A DNA stretch of 64,000 bases, taken from positions 154,699 through 218,698 of the forward strand of contig NZ_JABEPE010000006.1 of the NCBI RefSeq assembly GCF_026788005.1. The letters are read 5' to 3'. Below the pieces are notes generated by a model. That model made no database searches. It saw only the letters and a list, made by a program, of their open reading frames with translations, and was not told the origin of the DNA. The first letter of the stretch is position 1, and every line of letters starts with the position of its first letter. Positions 45,609-55,549 of this stretch are shown here, one piece after another. Source of the stretch: Alteromonas sp. a30. Its GTDB lineage: Bacteria > Pseudomonadota > Gammaproteobacteria > Enterobacterales > Alteromonadaceae. A program made the position numbers and the translations under genes.

Positions 45609-45743
45609 TTACCTGAAAGCAACATCCATAAAAGCCTCTTTTTCTTTTTCTTCGCGGCTTATGTACTCAGGTCTTCCAAACTCGATAATAATTCTTCCGT
45701 GCTGCCAAATCTTTATTATTTTAAGCTGAAATAGGGTTAGGGC
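45609..45743 (-). pseudogene. Start-less protein-like frame, possible gene remnant
   Basis: A 44-codon open stretch ends 48 bases before the minus-strand terminator. Its product (IWQHGRIIIEFGRPEYIS, then a Glu/Lys-rich segment and AFMDVAFR) has a natural-looking composition, but no ATG, GTG or TTG start with a ribosome site is present. It could be the 3' end of a decayed gene, or chance. I do not recognise the family. The rest of 45406-45881 shows nothing further. Confidence 0.3.
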
Positions 45744-45881
45744 TTAAGCCTCAAACCTTAATGCTGGCCGTTTCAGCGACGTAAATCATACATGAAGCAA
45801 TATTATTTACAACTCGTTTACAAGTTACTATGCCAGCAGATACTTGTCTATTTTGTACGCATGGGCATACAGTGCCGAGTT

Positions 45882-46505
45882 TTAATGTAGACCTTCAACA
45901 TATTGAGACAACACTTCAATGTCCTCATCAGTGAGACGTTTAGCAATGTCTCTCATCATTCCGTTTAGGTCGTTAGCACGTTTGCCATCGCGGAACTGCT
46001 GTAGCTGAATTTTTGTATACTCTGCATGTTGACCGCTAATGTCTGGGAAGCCTGCTAAGCCTGTGCCATTACCTCGAGGACCATGACAAGCAATGCAAGC
46101 GGTTAATCCACGTTCCATGTCTCCCCCACGATAAAGCTTTTCGCCTTGTACGACTTTATCTTCTGGCGTGGCGCCTGCTTTTGCCTCTTGGCTGGAAAAA
46201 TAAGCTGCGAGATCCGCTATATCTTGGTCAGATAAAGCGGCTGCCATACCATTCATAACTGGGTTGTTACGACCTTCTTTACCACCCGTTTGAGAAGCAA
46301 GACGGAATTCTTTAAGCTGTTTTTCAAGGTATTTAGCATGTTGACCCGCTAATTTCGGGTTCACTGGAAGCATGCTATTCCCATCAGCATTATGGCAGGC
46401 TGCACAAGTGGCAGACTTCGCTTTACCTGCTTCGGCATTACCTTGGGCAATGGCTGCGGGCACCAGGCAAGTTGATACTACAAGTAGCGTAAGCAGTTTC
46501 TTCAT
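45882..46505 (-). CDS. Dihaem cytochrome c4
   Basis: A periplasmic electron carrier feeding terminal oxidases. The start at 46505 (MKKLLTLLVVSTCLVPAAIAQG, signal peptide) has GAGAG five bases upstream; ATGs at 46508 and 46517 are alternatives. The mature protein is about 187 residues in two homologous halves with haem sites CAACH and CIACH and matching downstream Met motifs (NPVMNGMA, LNGMMRDIA). The position beside engB is the Pseudomonas arrangement. Confidence 0.95.
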   Translation of the reverse strand: MKKLLTLLVVSTCLVPAAIAQGNAEAGKAKSATCAACHNADGNSMLPVNPKLAGQHAKYLEKQLKEFRLASQTGGKEGRNNPVMNGMAAALSDQDIADLAAYFSSQEAKAGATPEDKVVQGEKLYRGGDMERGLTACIACHGPRGNGTGLAGFPDISGQHAEYTKIQLQQFRDGKRANDLNGMMRDIAKRLTDEDIEVLSQYVEGLH

Positions 46506-46673
46506 CATCACTCTCATTTCTTGATTATTTCGTCCAGGGGATAAAATTCCGGCTATTTTACACAAATAAAAACGTAGTAGAACTATTTCCTTAGAATAAT
46601 AAGGTTTTTAGTGCTTCTTTACCTACGCTCAATCGCTATAATGTGTGCAATCTAGTATAGACAATAGAAAATA

Positions 46674-47285
46674 ATGAGCCATTACCAAAGAGCGACATTT
46701 CAGATCAGCGCACCGGATATTAGTCATTTAAAGCATGATGAAGGCATAGAAGTTGCCTTTGCCGGTCGTTCAAATGCTGGTAAATCAACAGCCTTAAACT
46801 GCCTAACTCGTCAAAAAAACCTTGCAAGAACAAGTAAGACACCCGGCCGCACGCAACTAATCAATGTTTTTGAGCTTGACGATGATCGCCGTTTAATTGA
46901 TTTGCCCGGATACGGGTATGCCCAAGTACCACTGGAAATGAAAAAGAAGTGGCAGAGAGCGCTAGGGGAATATCTGGAGAAACGGCAGAGTTTGAAAGGG
47001 TTAGTTGTATTAATGGATATTCGTCATCCATTTAAAGAAATGGATCAAGAACTTATTCGTTGGGCTGTTCAAAGCAATATTCCTGTCTTAGCGTTGCTAA
47101 CAAAAGCAGATAAATTCAAATCAGGAAAGCGAAAAGCACAAGTATTAATGGCTAGAGAAGCTGCGTTGGCCTTTTGTGGTGATGTAACGGTTCATGCATT
47201 CTCTGGACAAAATGGTTTGGGGTTGAAGGAGCTTGAAGACGTTTTGGATAAATGGTTTGGTTTTGTGACTGATGAAGGGCAATAA
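46674..47285 (+). CDS. engB: Ribosome biogenesis GTPase EngB (YsxC/YihA)
   Basis: A GTPase needed for 50S maturation, 203 residues. G1 [10 protein letters not shown]2 region [13 protein letters not shown]3 DLPGYGYA and G4 TKADK are all present. No strong ribosome site precedes the ATG. It converges on polA, with the Spot 42 gene between on the opposite strand, as in E. coli. Confidence 0.98.
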   Translation: MSHYQRATFQISAPDISHLKHDEGIEVAFAGRSNAGKSTALNCLTRQKNLARTSKTPGRTQLINVFELDDDRRLIDLPGYGYAQVPLEMKKKWQRALGEYLEKRQSLKGLVVLMDIRHPFKEMDQELIRWAVQSNIPVLALLTKADKFKSGKRKAQVLMAREAALAFCGDVTVHAFSGQNGLGLKELEDVLDKWFGFVTDEGQ

Positions 47286-47290
47286 GCAGA

Positions 47291-47319
47291 TAAAGAAAAC
47301 CCCTCTGAATGAGAGGGGT
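47291..47319 (-). terminator. Minus-strand hairpin terminator after engB
   Basis: ACCCCTCT (47299-47306) pairs perfectly with AGAGGGGT (47312-47319). The T-rich tail is on the minus strand (TTTCTTTA), so it would end a leftward transcript, not engB. The source transcript would lie in 47320-47480. Confidence 0.6.
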
Positions 47320-47482
47320 AAAAACTGGGAAAACACACACAACTGATAATTAAGACCGGCTCATTTAAGATTAGTTCAAAATATTTTTTAAATTATTTGG
47401 AAGTGTTGTGACGTTTTAGAATGTTTCGTATTAAGGAAGAGAAGAAATTCAGGGAATGCGTGTTTAGAAAGTCTGGCATATG

Positions 47483-47555
47483 AAAAAAATCCCCCGAAAT
47501 CCGGGGGACCAAAACAAAGGTTTAAAAGATAGAACATCTCACCTCTGTACCCTAC
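47483..47555 (-). ncRNA. spf: Spot 42 (spf) small RNA
   Basis: The 5' end GTAGGGTACAGAGGT (47555 downward) and the following AGATGTTCTATCTTT and ACCTTT match E. coli Spot 42 with about three differences in 40 positions, by recall. A perfect hairpin (CCCCCG/CGGGGG) with seven T ends it at 47483. It is also at the expected locus, downstream of polA on the same strand. In E. coli it represses secondary carbon-source genes with Hfq and is itself repressed by cAMP-CRP. At about 73 nt it is much shorter than the 109-nt E. coli RNA; the middle is missing. A TATATT -10 element precedes it. Confidence 0.92.
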
Positions 47556-47598
47556 GATTGAAAATATAGATGAGCTAACCTGAAAAATAAAGTCTAAA

Positions 47599-47615
47599 AT
47601 GTAATTTTATTACAT
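47599..47615. promoter_or_regulatory. Palindrome upstream of Spot 42
   Basis: ATGTAAT-TTT-ATTACAT is a perfect 17-bp palindrome centred about 52 bases before the Spot 42 start. It is CRP-like in form but the half-site spacing and sequence differ from TGTGA-N6-TCACA. Confidence 0.45.
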
Positions 47616-47695
47616 CAAAAGGTTATTAATAATAAGTTTTTACATTCATTGGATGAATAAATGTAGTTAACTTTCTAAAATGTAGGTTTTTGATC

Positions 47696-47717
47696 AAAAA
47701 AGGGGCATGGCGCCCCT
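47696..47717 (-). terminator. Terminator of polA
   Basis: AGGGGC (47701-47706) pairs with GCCCCT (47712-47717); read leftward it ends in six T. It begins 20 bases after the polA stop and insulates Spot 42. Confidence 0.88.
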
Positions 47718-47737
47718 GAGTGATTGCATCAAAATAA

Positions 47738-50521
47738 TTAGTGAGCTTCGTCCCAGTTGTCACCGACTCCGGCTTCAACTAACAAAGGAACTTTAAGTTC
47801 AACAGCATTTTGCATTAAGTCTTTAATTTTTGAGGTGTAGGCTTCTAGTTTGTCTTCCTTAATTTCAAAAACCAATTCGTCGTGCACCTGCATGATCATA
47901 CGAATATCGTCACAATTTTCTGATTCAATCCACTGATGAACAGCAAGCATCGCTTTTTTGATAACGTCTGCTGCCGTGCCTTGCATAGGAGCATTGATTG
48001 CTGCACGCTCTGCGCCTTTACGACGAGCGCCGTTTCTGGCGTTGATCTCAGGTAGATATAAACGACGACCAAAAACGGTTTCTACATAACCAAGCTCTTT
48101 CGCTTTTTCACGAGTTGCTTCCATGTAAGTTAATACGCCGGGGTAGCGCTCGAAATATAAGTCCATATATTTTTGCGCGTCATTACGTGGAATATGCAAT
48201 TGTTTGGCTAAACCAAATGCCGACATGCCATAAATTAAACCAAAGTTAATGGCTTTAGCGCTACGTCGTTGATCGGTTGTGACTTCATCTAGTGATTCTC
48301 CAAAGACTTCAGCGGCCGTGGCTTTGTGAATGTCTTGACCTTGCTCAAACGCTTGGAGTAATCCTTCATCACCAGAAAGGTGCGCCATAATTCTTAACTC
48401 AATTTGTGAATAATCGGCTGCTACAATTTTATAACCTTCTGGGGCGATGAAAGCTCGTCGAACACGACGCCCTTCGTCGGTTCGGATGGGGATATTTTGT
48501 AAGTTTGGATCGGTAGAAGACAAACGCCCTGTAGCTGCAACTGCTTGATGATAACTCGTATGCAAGCGTGAGGTTTTGCCGTTGATCATTTTCGGCAGCT
48601 TATCTGTGTAGGTATTCTTAAGTTTGGTCAGGCCACGATAGGTCATTAATAAACTGGGTAATTCGTAATCAGCAGCGAGATCTTGCAATACTTCTTCTGA
48701 AGTGGATGGTGCGCCCTTCGGTGTTTTCTTTACAACGGGTAAGCCCATTTTTTCATACAAAATGTGTTGCAGTTGCTTGGTTGAGCCGAGGTTGAACTTT
48801 TCACCTGCCAATTCGTGTACTTCATTTTCTAATTCAAGAATTTTCGTAGCTAATTGAGAGCTTTGTTGACGAAGTTTGTCTGGGTCGATGTAAACACCAG
48901 TCTGTTCCATTTTAGATAAAACCACAGCTAACGGGATTTCCACTTCGGTCAGCAATGTTTTTAAGGTGTCGACTTTGGCAATTTCTGCCCACATATGTTG
49001 GTGAAGCTGCAGTGTAATATTGGCGTCTTCTGCTGCATAGTGAGCGGCTTTATCAACCTCAATTTGGTTAAAGGTGAGTTGTTTAACACCTTTTCCAGCA
49101 ATGTCTTCGAATTTGGTGGTTGTTTTCCCTAAATAACGTTCTGCAAGACTATCCATATCGTGGCGTCCCGCAGTGCTATTTAACACGTAAGATTCCAACA
49201 TGGTGTCAAATTGAATGCCTTTGAGATCGATGTCGTAGTTGGCTAACACATTCTTATCGTATTTTAGGTGCTGCCCAACTTTCTTAATTTCAACATCTTC
49301 AAGAATTGGCTTAAACAGTTTTAAGACCTCATCGATAGACATTTGCTGCGGCGCATCTGGGTAATTGTGACCGAAAGGCAAGTACGCTGCTTTATGTGCT
49401 TCAATAGAAAAGGAAAAACCAACGAGTTCCGCTTCGGTGTAATTAAGACTAGTGGTTTCAGTATCGAAAGCGAAGAGTTTAGCTTTTTTGATTTTGTCTA
49501 ACCAAGGTTGCAATTCTTCAAGTGTGAAGAGGGTGCTGTATTCCGTATTGTCGTCAACGACGTTTAACTCGGTTGCGTTTTCGATGCTTTCGGCCGCAGG
49601 CGAACCACTTTTTGTTGAAGAGCCTCCATCAGGATTTAGAAACCCATCAACATCATTTGACCAACGTTTGAATTCGAGCTCTTTGAAAAGTGAAAGTAGT
49701 GTGTTTTTATCTGCTTCACCGTTCTGAATTGAATCTGGTGTGATGTCCATTTCTACGTCGAGTTTTATGGTGGCAAGCTCATAAGAAAGGCGGGCTTGTT
49801 CCTCGAATTCTTTCATTTTTACGGCTAGCGTTTTTGAGCCTCTAAAGCCTAAGCCCGCAATTTTATCGAGGTTTTCGTAAATTTCATCAATACCGCCGAT
49901 CCCTTGCAATAATCCAAGTGCACTTTTATCTCCAACCCCTGGTACACCCGGAATATTGTCGACTTTATCGCCTTTCAATGCCAGAAAATCGATGATTAAC
50001 TCTGGTGGAATGCCAAACTTTTCTTTGACGCCTTCAATATCCATAACAGTATTCGTCATGGTATTAACTAGGGTTACATATTCGTTGACGAGCTGTGCCA
50101 TATCCTTGTCGCCGGTGCTAATCACCGTTGGGCGTTTTTGCTCAGTTGCTTGATGCGATAACGTGCCAATAACATCATCAGCTTCAACGCCTTCTTCAAT
50201 AATTAGCGGCAAGCCCATAGCTTTGATAATGGTGTGTAGTGGCTGGATCTGATCTCGCAGATCATCCGGCATAGGAGGGCGGTTGGCTTTGTATTCAGGG
50301 TAAATGTCATCCCGAAAGGTTTTGCCTTTAGCATCGAAAACCACGGCGATTTGATGGGTATCATATTGTTTCATTAGGCTACGAAGCATGTTAATCACAC
50401 CATATACTGCGCCGGTAGCCATACCTTTAGAATTTGTAAGAGGCGGTAAGCCGTGAAAAGCTCTAAATAAATAGGAAGAGCCGTCGACTAAAATCAGGGG
50501 ACTATCGTTGTTTATTTTCAT
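47738..50521 (-). CDS. polA: DNA polymerase I
   Basis: Repair and Okazaki-fragment polymerase, 927 residues. The 5' nuclease (about 1-300) has [11 protein letters not shown] and [10 protein letters not shown]. The 3'-5' exonuclease region keeps the acidic pair in [10 protein letters not shown], so proofreading is likely. The polymerase domain has [31 protein letters not shown] and [10 protein letters not shown]. Upstream lies a 780-base gap with three DnaA boxes. Confidence 0.99.
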   Translation of the reverse strand: MKINNDSPLILVDGSSYLFRAFHGLPPLTNSKGMATGAVYGVINMLRSLMKQYDTHQIAVVFDAKGKTFRDDIYPEYKANRPPMPDDLRDQIQPLHTIIKAMGLPLIIEEGVEADDVIGTLSHQATEQKRPTVISTGDKDMAQLVNEYVTLVNTMTNTVMDIEGVKEKFGIPPELIIDFLALKGDKVDNIPGVPGVGDKSALGLLQGIGGIDEIYENLDKIAGLGFRGSKTLAVKMKEFEEQARLSYELATIKLDVEMDITPDSIQNGEADKNTLLSLFKELEFKRWSNDVDGFLNPDGGSSTKSGSPAAESIENATELNVVDDNTEYSTLFTLEELQPWLDKIKKAKLFAFDTETTSLNYTEAELVGFSFSIEAHKAAYLPFGHNYPDAPQQMSIDEVLKLFKPILEDVEIKKVGQHLKYDKNVLANYDIDLKGIQFDTMLESYVLNSTAGRHDMDSLAERYLGKTTTKFEDIAGKGVKQLTFNQIEVDKAAHYAAEDANITLQLHQHMWAEIAKVDTLKTLLTEVEIPLAVVLSKMEQTGVYIDPDKLRQQSSQLATKILELENEVHELAGEKFNLGSTKQLQHILYEKMGLPVVKKTPKGAPSTSEEVLQDLAADYELPSLLMTYRGLTKLKNTYTDKLPKMINGKTSRLHTSYHQAVAATGRLSSTDPNLQNIPIRTDEGRRVRRAFIAPEGYKIVAADYSQIELRIMAHLSGDEGLLQAFEQGQDIHKATAAEVFGESLDEVTTDQRRSAKAINFGLIYGMSAFGLAKQLHIPRNDAQKYMDLYFERYPGVLTYMEATREKAKELGYVETVFGRRLYLPEINARNGARRKGAERAAINAPMQGTAADVIKKAMLAVHQWIESENCDDIRMIMQVHDELVFEIKEDKLEAYTSKIKDLMQNAVELKVPLLVEAGVGDNWDEAH

Positions 50522-51305
50522 ACTAATGTGTTTTTGTGTGTGGATTAACAGGGCGCCATTTAGTCAAAATGACAATCATAATGTTGATGCGATTATTGTA
50601 TCGATAATTGGCTAATAAGTGTGAAGCAATCTCAAGAAAAGTTTGCTAGAAAAACTTGTGGATAAGTTTGTTGAAAAAAGAGCAGATAGAAAAAACCTAG
50701 GTTGAATTGTTTTGTGCATTAAATCTAAAAATTCAATATAAAACAAATACCTATCTTGTGAATAAGTTTTCTAAATTTGGCTTAACCAAATGATTAAGAT
50801 TGTGTATAAACACATGCTTATCTTCGATTACAGCCTTAAAAAGGCCGCGTAGGATAGCATAGATAAAATCGGGTAACAGGTTTTTTCTATTCTTTTTTAT
50901 TATCGTCCTATTACTTTAGACAGTTTCATGAAATATAAAGACGTAAGTAAGTACAAACTATCATCCTGACTCAATCTAAACAATTTATACAGGCAGGGTA
51001 AAAAGTTCAGTCTATCAAAAGTAGACTACAATTTAAGCATCTGTCCAGTCACGTAGCGAAAAATTACTATATATTTTTTTGAGTGTATTTTAAGCATTAT
51101 TTTTAATAACTTTTCTTCCGATGCGATAACACTGAGGGAAATGATACGAGCAAAGTAAACATGTTTTATTTTCGGTGGTTAAAAGCGCATAATGGTCTGG
51201 CTTTGCTCACGCATAGTAGAGCACAGGCTGCACTTCTTAATTACTGATGTGGCGTCCCTAGAGAAGAAACAAACACCGATTAAAGTGAGTTTAAGGTAAC
51301 AGTTG
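50522..51305. promoter_or_regulatory. Long polA-trkH gap with three DnaA boxes
   Basis: Boxes fitting TTATNCACA, all in the same orientation, occur at 50657-50665 (TGTGGATAA), 50757-50765 (TGTGAATAA) and 50801-50809 (TGTGTATAA). The first two are embedded in CTTGTGRATAAGTTT. No convincing gene is present in the gap. It holds the divergent polA and trkH promoters and may bind DnaA. Confidence 0.7.
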
Positions 51306-52757
51306 ATGCAATATCGTTCCATCATACGGATTTTGGGGCTTTTGGTCGCTCTCTTCAGTGTCACTATGATGCCACCTGCGATTGTGTCACTTATTTTTCA
51401 AGACGGGGGAGGCTTACCCTTTGTTCTCGCCTTTTTGTTGTGTTTGTTCACTGGGACGACCATCTGGTACCCAAATCGCCATGCCAAACAAGATCTACGT
51501 GCGAAAGAGGGATTCCTCATTGTTGCATTATTCTGGGTTGTATTAGCCAGTTTTGGTGCATTGCCTTTAGTGCTGATGGATCAACCAAGAATGAGCATTA
51601 CGGATGCTTTTTTTGAATCTTTTTCTGGGCTAACAACAACAGGTGCCACGGTTATAGAGGGCATTGAGTTTCTACCTAAAGCCGTTCAATTTTACCGTCA
51701 ACAATTGCAGTGGCTAGGAGGCATGGGAATCATCGTTTTGGCCGTGGCTATCCTTCCTATCCTTGGGGTTGGTGGAATGCAGCTATATCGGGCTGAAACG
51801 CCAGGGCCTGTTAAAGACTCTAAAATGACGCCAAGAATAGCGGATACAGCTAAGCATCTTTGGTATATTTATCTGTCCCTTACAATTGCTTGTTCTGTGA
51901 TGTATTGGGTTGCTGGAATGGATTGGTTTGATGCGATATGTCATTCATTTTCGACTATTGCAATTGGTGGCTTCTCCACCTATGACGCCAGTATGGGCTA
52001 TTTTGATTCAACGCCAATTAATTTAGTGTGTGTGGTGTTTCTATGGATTGCTGCGTTAAATTTTGCGCTGCACTACGCTGCAATTACTGGCCGAAATATA
52101 AAAGCTTATTTTGCCGATCCTGAGCTTAAAGCCTTTTTCTTTATGCAATCGGCGATTGTTTTGGTTTGTTTCTTGGTGTTGGTGGCATTCAATTATTATG
52201 ATTCTGCCGAAACGGCTTTCGATCAAGCTTTGTTCCAAGCGGTTTCAATATCCACCACCGCAGGGTTCGCCACTACCGACTTTTCCGCTTGGCCAGTGTT
52301 TTTGCCTATTTTATTGATCTTTTCCAGCTTTATTGGCGGCTGTGCAGGTTCCACTGGTGGCGGCTTAAAAGTTATCCGAGTATTACTACTGTATTTGCAA
52401 GGTAAGCGTGAGGTAGATCGCTTGATCCATCCTAAAGCCATCTATGCAGTTAAGTTAGGAGATAGAGCATTACCTGACAGAGTTGTTGAAGCTGTTTGGG
52501 GCTTCTTTTCTGCTTATGCGGTAATTTTTGTTGTCATCATGATAGGCTTAATTGCTACCGGTATGGACGACTTAACCGCATTTTCCGCAACCGCCGCCAT
52601 GCTGAATAATCTTGGCCCAGGGTTGGGAGAGGTATCTGGAACTTATGCGTATGTTGGTGACTCTAGTAAGTGGTTTATGATTTTAGCCATGCTTTTTGGA
52701 CGTTTAGAGGTTTTCTCTTTGCTTGTTCTATTTTCTCCAACCTTCTGGCGCAGTTAA
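51306..52757 (+). CDS. trkH: Trk system potassium transporter, TrkH
   Basis: The K+-translocating membrane subunit, 483 residues, with about ten hydrophobic segments. Selectivity-filter-like loops are visible: SGLTTTGATV, STIAIGGFSTYD, STTAGFATTDF and NNLGPGLGEV. The ATG at 51306 is chosen over a TTG one codon upstream. It converges on trkA, whose product gates it. Confidence 0.97.
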   Translation: MQYRSIIRILGLLVALFSVTMMPPAIVSLIFQDGGGLPFVLAFLLCLFTGTTIWYPNRHAKQDLRAKEGFLIVALFWVVLASFGALPLVLMDQPRMSITDAFFESFSGLTTTGATVIEGIEFLPKAVQFYRQQLQWLGGMGIIVLAVAILPILGVGGMQLYRAETPGPVKDSKMTPRIADTAKHLWYIYLSLTIACSVMYWVAGMDWFDAICHSFSTIAIGGFSTYDASMGYFDSTPINLVCVVFLWIAALNFALHYAAITGRNIKAYFADPELKAFFFMQSAIVLVCFLVLVAFNYYDSAETAFDQALFQAVSISTTAGFATTDFSAWPVFLPILLIFSSFIGGCAGSTGGGLKVIRVLLLYLQGKREVDRLIHPKAIYAVKLGDRALPDRVVEAVWGFFSAYAVIFVVIMIGLIATGMDDLTAFSATAAMLNNLGPGLGEVSGTYAYVGDSSKWFMILAMLFGRLEVFSLLVLFSPTFWRS

Positions 52758-52810
52758 GCTCATTATGCTTTTCCTATTGCGCCAAAAGGCAAGCGCATAC
52801 CAAAATATCA

Positions 52811-54190
52811 TTAGCCAAAGAATAGGGCGCTTGGTTGGAACAGCTTTTCCACATCGTTAATATATTTCTTGTCGACTAAGAACATAATGACATGATCGTT
52901 CGCTTCAATAATCGTGCTGCTATGAGCGATAAGTACCTCTTCCTGACGTACTATTGCACCAATAGTGGTGCCCGGTGGTAGCCTAATTTCAGAAATTGCT
53001 TTGCCAACAACCTTAGATGTTGTTTTGTCGCCATGCGCGATAGCCTCTATGGCTTCTGCTGCCCCTCGGCGTAGTGAGTACACATTAACAATATCGCCTC
53101 GACGAATGTGAGTTAATAGAGCGGAAATAGTAGCTTGTTGTGGTGAGAATGCGATGTCGATTTCGCCTCCTTGTACTAAATCAACGTATGCACTGCGTTG
53201 AATTAATACCATTGCTTTTTTGGCTCCCATTCGTTTTGCTAGCATGGCTGACATAATGTTTGCTTCATCGTCGTTCGTCACCGCTAAAAACGCATCTATT
53301 TGTTCTACATGCTCTTCTGATAACAATTCTTGATCGGATGCGTCACCATTAAAAACAATGGTTTTATCCAGTTGTGCGGAAAGGTAGCGAGCTCGTTCTT
53401 CACTATATTCGATTAGTTTAACATGGTGATCGTGTTCAAGTTGTTTTGCTAATCCTGCACCGATTAAACCTCCACCTGCAATCATAATGCGCTTGTAGCT
53501 ATTTTCTAATTTTTGAAGCTCACTCATTACTGCGCGAATGTGCTTTGTTGCCGCAATAAAAAAGACCTCATCATCCGCTTCAATAACGGTTGTACCTAGT
53601 GGACGAATCGGCTTACCACGACGATAAATCGCCGCAACTCGCGTATCGACATTTGGAATGTGTTCTTTGAGCGCCGATAACGCGTGACCCACAAGTAATC
53701 CACCGTAATAGGCTTTTACCGCTACAAGGCTAGCCCTGCCTTCTGCGAATTCAACAACCTGTAAAGCACCGGGGTAATCAATTAAACGCTTAATGGAATT
53801 GGTTACTAGTTGCTCTGGAGCGATGAGATGGTCTACAGGTACGTCTTGATGTTTAAAAAGCTGTTTTTCGTAAATGATGTATTGCTCTGATCGAATTCGA
53901 GCGATTTTGGTTGGGGTTTTAAATAAACTGTAGGCAACCTGACAAGCTAACATGTTGCTTTCATCACTGTTGGTAACAGCTACGAGCATGTCTGCATCTT
54001 CTGCGCCGGCTTTTTTCAAAACATCTGGATGAGAACCAATGCCAGTGACCACTTGCAAATCTAATCGATCTTGCAAAGAGCGCAATTTTACTGAGTCACT
54101 GTCGATAATAGTGATTTCGTTTTTTTCACCAACAAGGTTTTCGGCAAGTGTAGCGCCAACCTGACCCGCACCTAGGATTATTATTTTCAT
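52811..54190 (-). CDS. trkA: Trk system regulatory protein TrkA
   Basis: The cytosolic NAD(H)/nucleotide-binding gating ring of TrkH, 459 residues. Two RCK-N Rossmann motifs are seen: [16 protein letters not shown] at residue 7 and [17 protein letters not shown] near 238, each followed by an RCK-C domain. It is 39 bases downstream of rsmB, the usual end of the def-fmt-rsmB-trkA cluster. Confidence 0.98.
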   Translation of the reverse strand: MKIIILGAGQVGATLAENLVGEKNEITIIDSDSVKLRSLQDRLDLQVVTGIGSHPDVLKKAGAEDADMLVAVTNSDESNMLACQVAYSLFKTPTKIARIRSEQYIIYEKQLFKHQDVPVDHLIAPEQLVTNSIKRLIDYPGALQVVEFAEGRASLVAVKAYYGGLLVGHALSALKEHIPNVDTRVAAIYRRGKPIRPLGTTVIEADDEVFFIAATKHIRAVMSELQKLENSYKRIMIAGGGLIGAGLAKQLEHDHHVKLIEYSEERARYLSAQLDKTIVFNGDASDQELLSEEHVEQIDAFLAVTNDDEANIMSAMLAKRMGAKKAMVLIQRSAYVDLVQGGEIDIAFSPQQATISALLTHIRRGDIVNVYSLRRGAAEAIEAIAHGDKTTSKVVGKAISEIRLPPGTTIGAIVRQEEVLIAHSSTIIEANDHVIMFLVDKKYINDVEKLFQPSALFFG

Positions 54191-54229
54191 CTTTTAACCA
54201 GGTTTTATTCTGTATAAATCATCTGCTTT

Positions 54230-55549
54230 TTAGGACTTTAGCAGTTTTGCATAATAGAACCCATCCATACCACTTTCATTGGGTAAGATCTGCCTACCGT
54301 ATGTATTTTCTGGGCGATCTGGTTCAAGTGGTACAATTGAGGCGTCTGCATGAGTAGCTAGGAATGCGCGAATTTGATCGTCGTTTTCATCAGGCAGAAC
54401 TGAACAAGTGGCATACAACAGTGTGCCGCCGCTCTTTAATGTAGTCCAAAGTCCTTCAAGTATTTGCTTTTGTAAAGTAACAAGTGCTTCAATGTCGCTG
54501 CCTTTCCTCAACCAGAGAATATCTGGATGGCGCCTAATAACGCCTGTAGCAGAGCAGGGAGCATCGAGTAATATTCTGTCGAATGGTGTGCCATCCCACC
54601 ATGACTCTGGCGTTGATACGTCGGCACATTTCACGCTCGCCTTCAGCTTTAAGCGTTTTAGGTTTTCGTCTACTCTTTGCAGTCTGTATTGATCGTTATC
54701 AAGTGCTAAACAAGATTGAATATTGGGTGATAGCTCAAGAATATGACTGGTTTTTCCACCCGGTGCGCAGCATGCATCTAATATACGTTCGCCATCTTCA
54801 GCTTGTAAATATTGGGCTGCCAGTTGGGCTGCACCATCCTGAACAGAAAACCAGCCTTGGTCATAACCCGGGAGCGAGCGAATATTAGTGGAGCGTTCAA
54901 GGATTATCGCGTCGGGATGAGTAGGTAAGGTTGATACAGATATTGCGTCTAAAAATCCTTGAGTTTTCAGTGTGTCGAGATATTCATCGCGAGATGTTTG
55001 CTGGCGATTCACTCGCAACCAAAGCGGCGGGCGAGTTTTCATTCCTTCAAGGAGTGAGTCAAATGAATCGCTGTAATATCCACTGAGCTTTTTATATAAC
55101 CACTTGGGTAAACCCACTTTTATATGTGGTTGCTCTGGCACATCGTCTTGCTCATTCTCACGAATGAAATTTCTAAGTACGCCGTTGACTAAACCTTTCA
55201 GTGCATGGCTGCCAAGCGCTTGGGTTGCATCCACCGATTCGGAAACCGCAGCGTGAGCGGGGACTCTTGAGTACGCGATTTGATAGAAACCTAACATTAA
55301 AAGATGCTCAACAATTTTTTGTCGTCCCTTTAAAGGCTTATTGAGCAGTTGTCTTAACCAGTATTGCAATAATGGAACATTGCGGAGTACGCCAAAAACC
55401 ATTTCTTGCATCCACGCTCTGTCTTTTTCTTCAACTTGATCTTGGAACTTTGGAAGGCAATCGCGTAAAGACTGACCTTGTTCAAGAACAGCATAAAGAA
55501 CTTGAGCGGTGAGCGCACGTAATGTGCCTTTATTATTTGATTTGTTCAC
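54230..55549 (-). CDS. rsmB: 16S rRNA (cytosine967-C5)-methyltransferase RsmB
   Basis: Methylates C967 of 16S rRNA. The GTG at 55549 overlaps the fmt stop by one base (TAGTG) and gives MNKSNNKGTLRALTAQVLY, matching relatives; the open frame extending to 55579 is discounted. It is 439 residues: an N-terminal NusB-like RNA-binding domain and the SAM domain with DACCAPGGKTSHILE, DAPCSATGVIRRHPDI and the catalytic Cys in ATCSVLPDEN. Confidence 0.97.
   Translation of the reverse strand: MNKSNNKGTLRALTAQVLYAVLEQGQSLRDCLPKFQDQVEEKDRAWMQEMVFGVLRNVPLLQYWLRQLLNKPLKGRQKIVEHLLMLGFYQIAYSRVPAHAAVSESVDATQALGSHALKGLVNGVLRNFIRENEQDDVPEQPHIKVGLPKWLYKKLSGYYSDSFDSLLEGMKTRPPLWLRVNRQQTSRDEYLDTLKTQGFLDAISVSTLPTHPDAIILERSTNIRSLPGYDQGWFSVQDGAAQLAAQYLQAEDGERILDACCAPGGKTSHILELSPNIQSCLALDNDQYRLQRVDENLKRLKLKASVKCADVSTPESWWDGTPFDRILLDAPCSATGVIRRHPDILWLRKGSDIEALVTLQKQILEGLWTTLKSGGTLLYATCSVLPDENDDQIRAFLATHADASIVPLEPDRPENTYGRQILPNESGMDGFYYAKLLKS

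Noticed and set aside
47145..47342. Minus-strand frames over the engB 3' end
   Set aside because: They lie antisense to conserved engB codons and include the hairpin downstream; no family match.
51179..51364. 61-codon minus-strand frame upstream of trkH
   Set aside because: Overlaps the trkH start and has no recognisable features.
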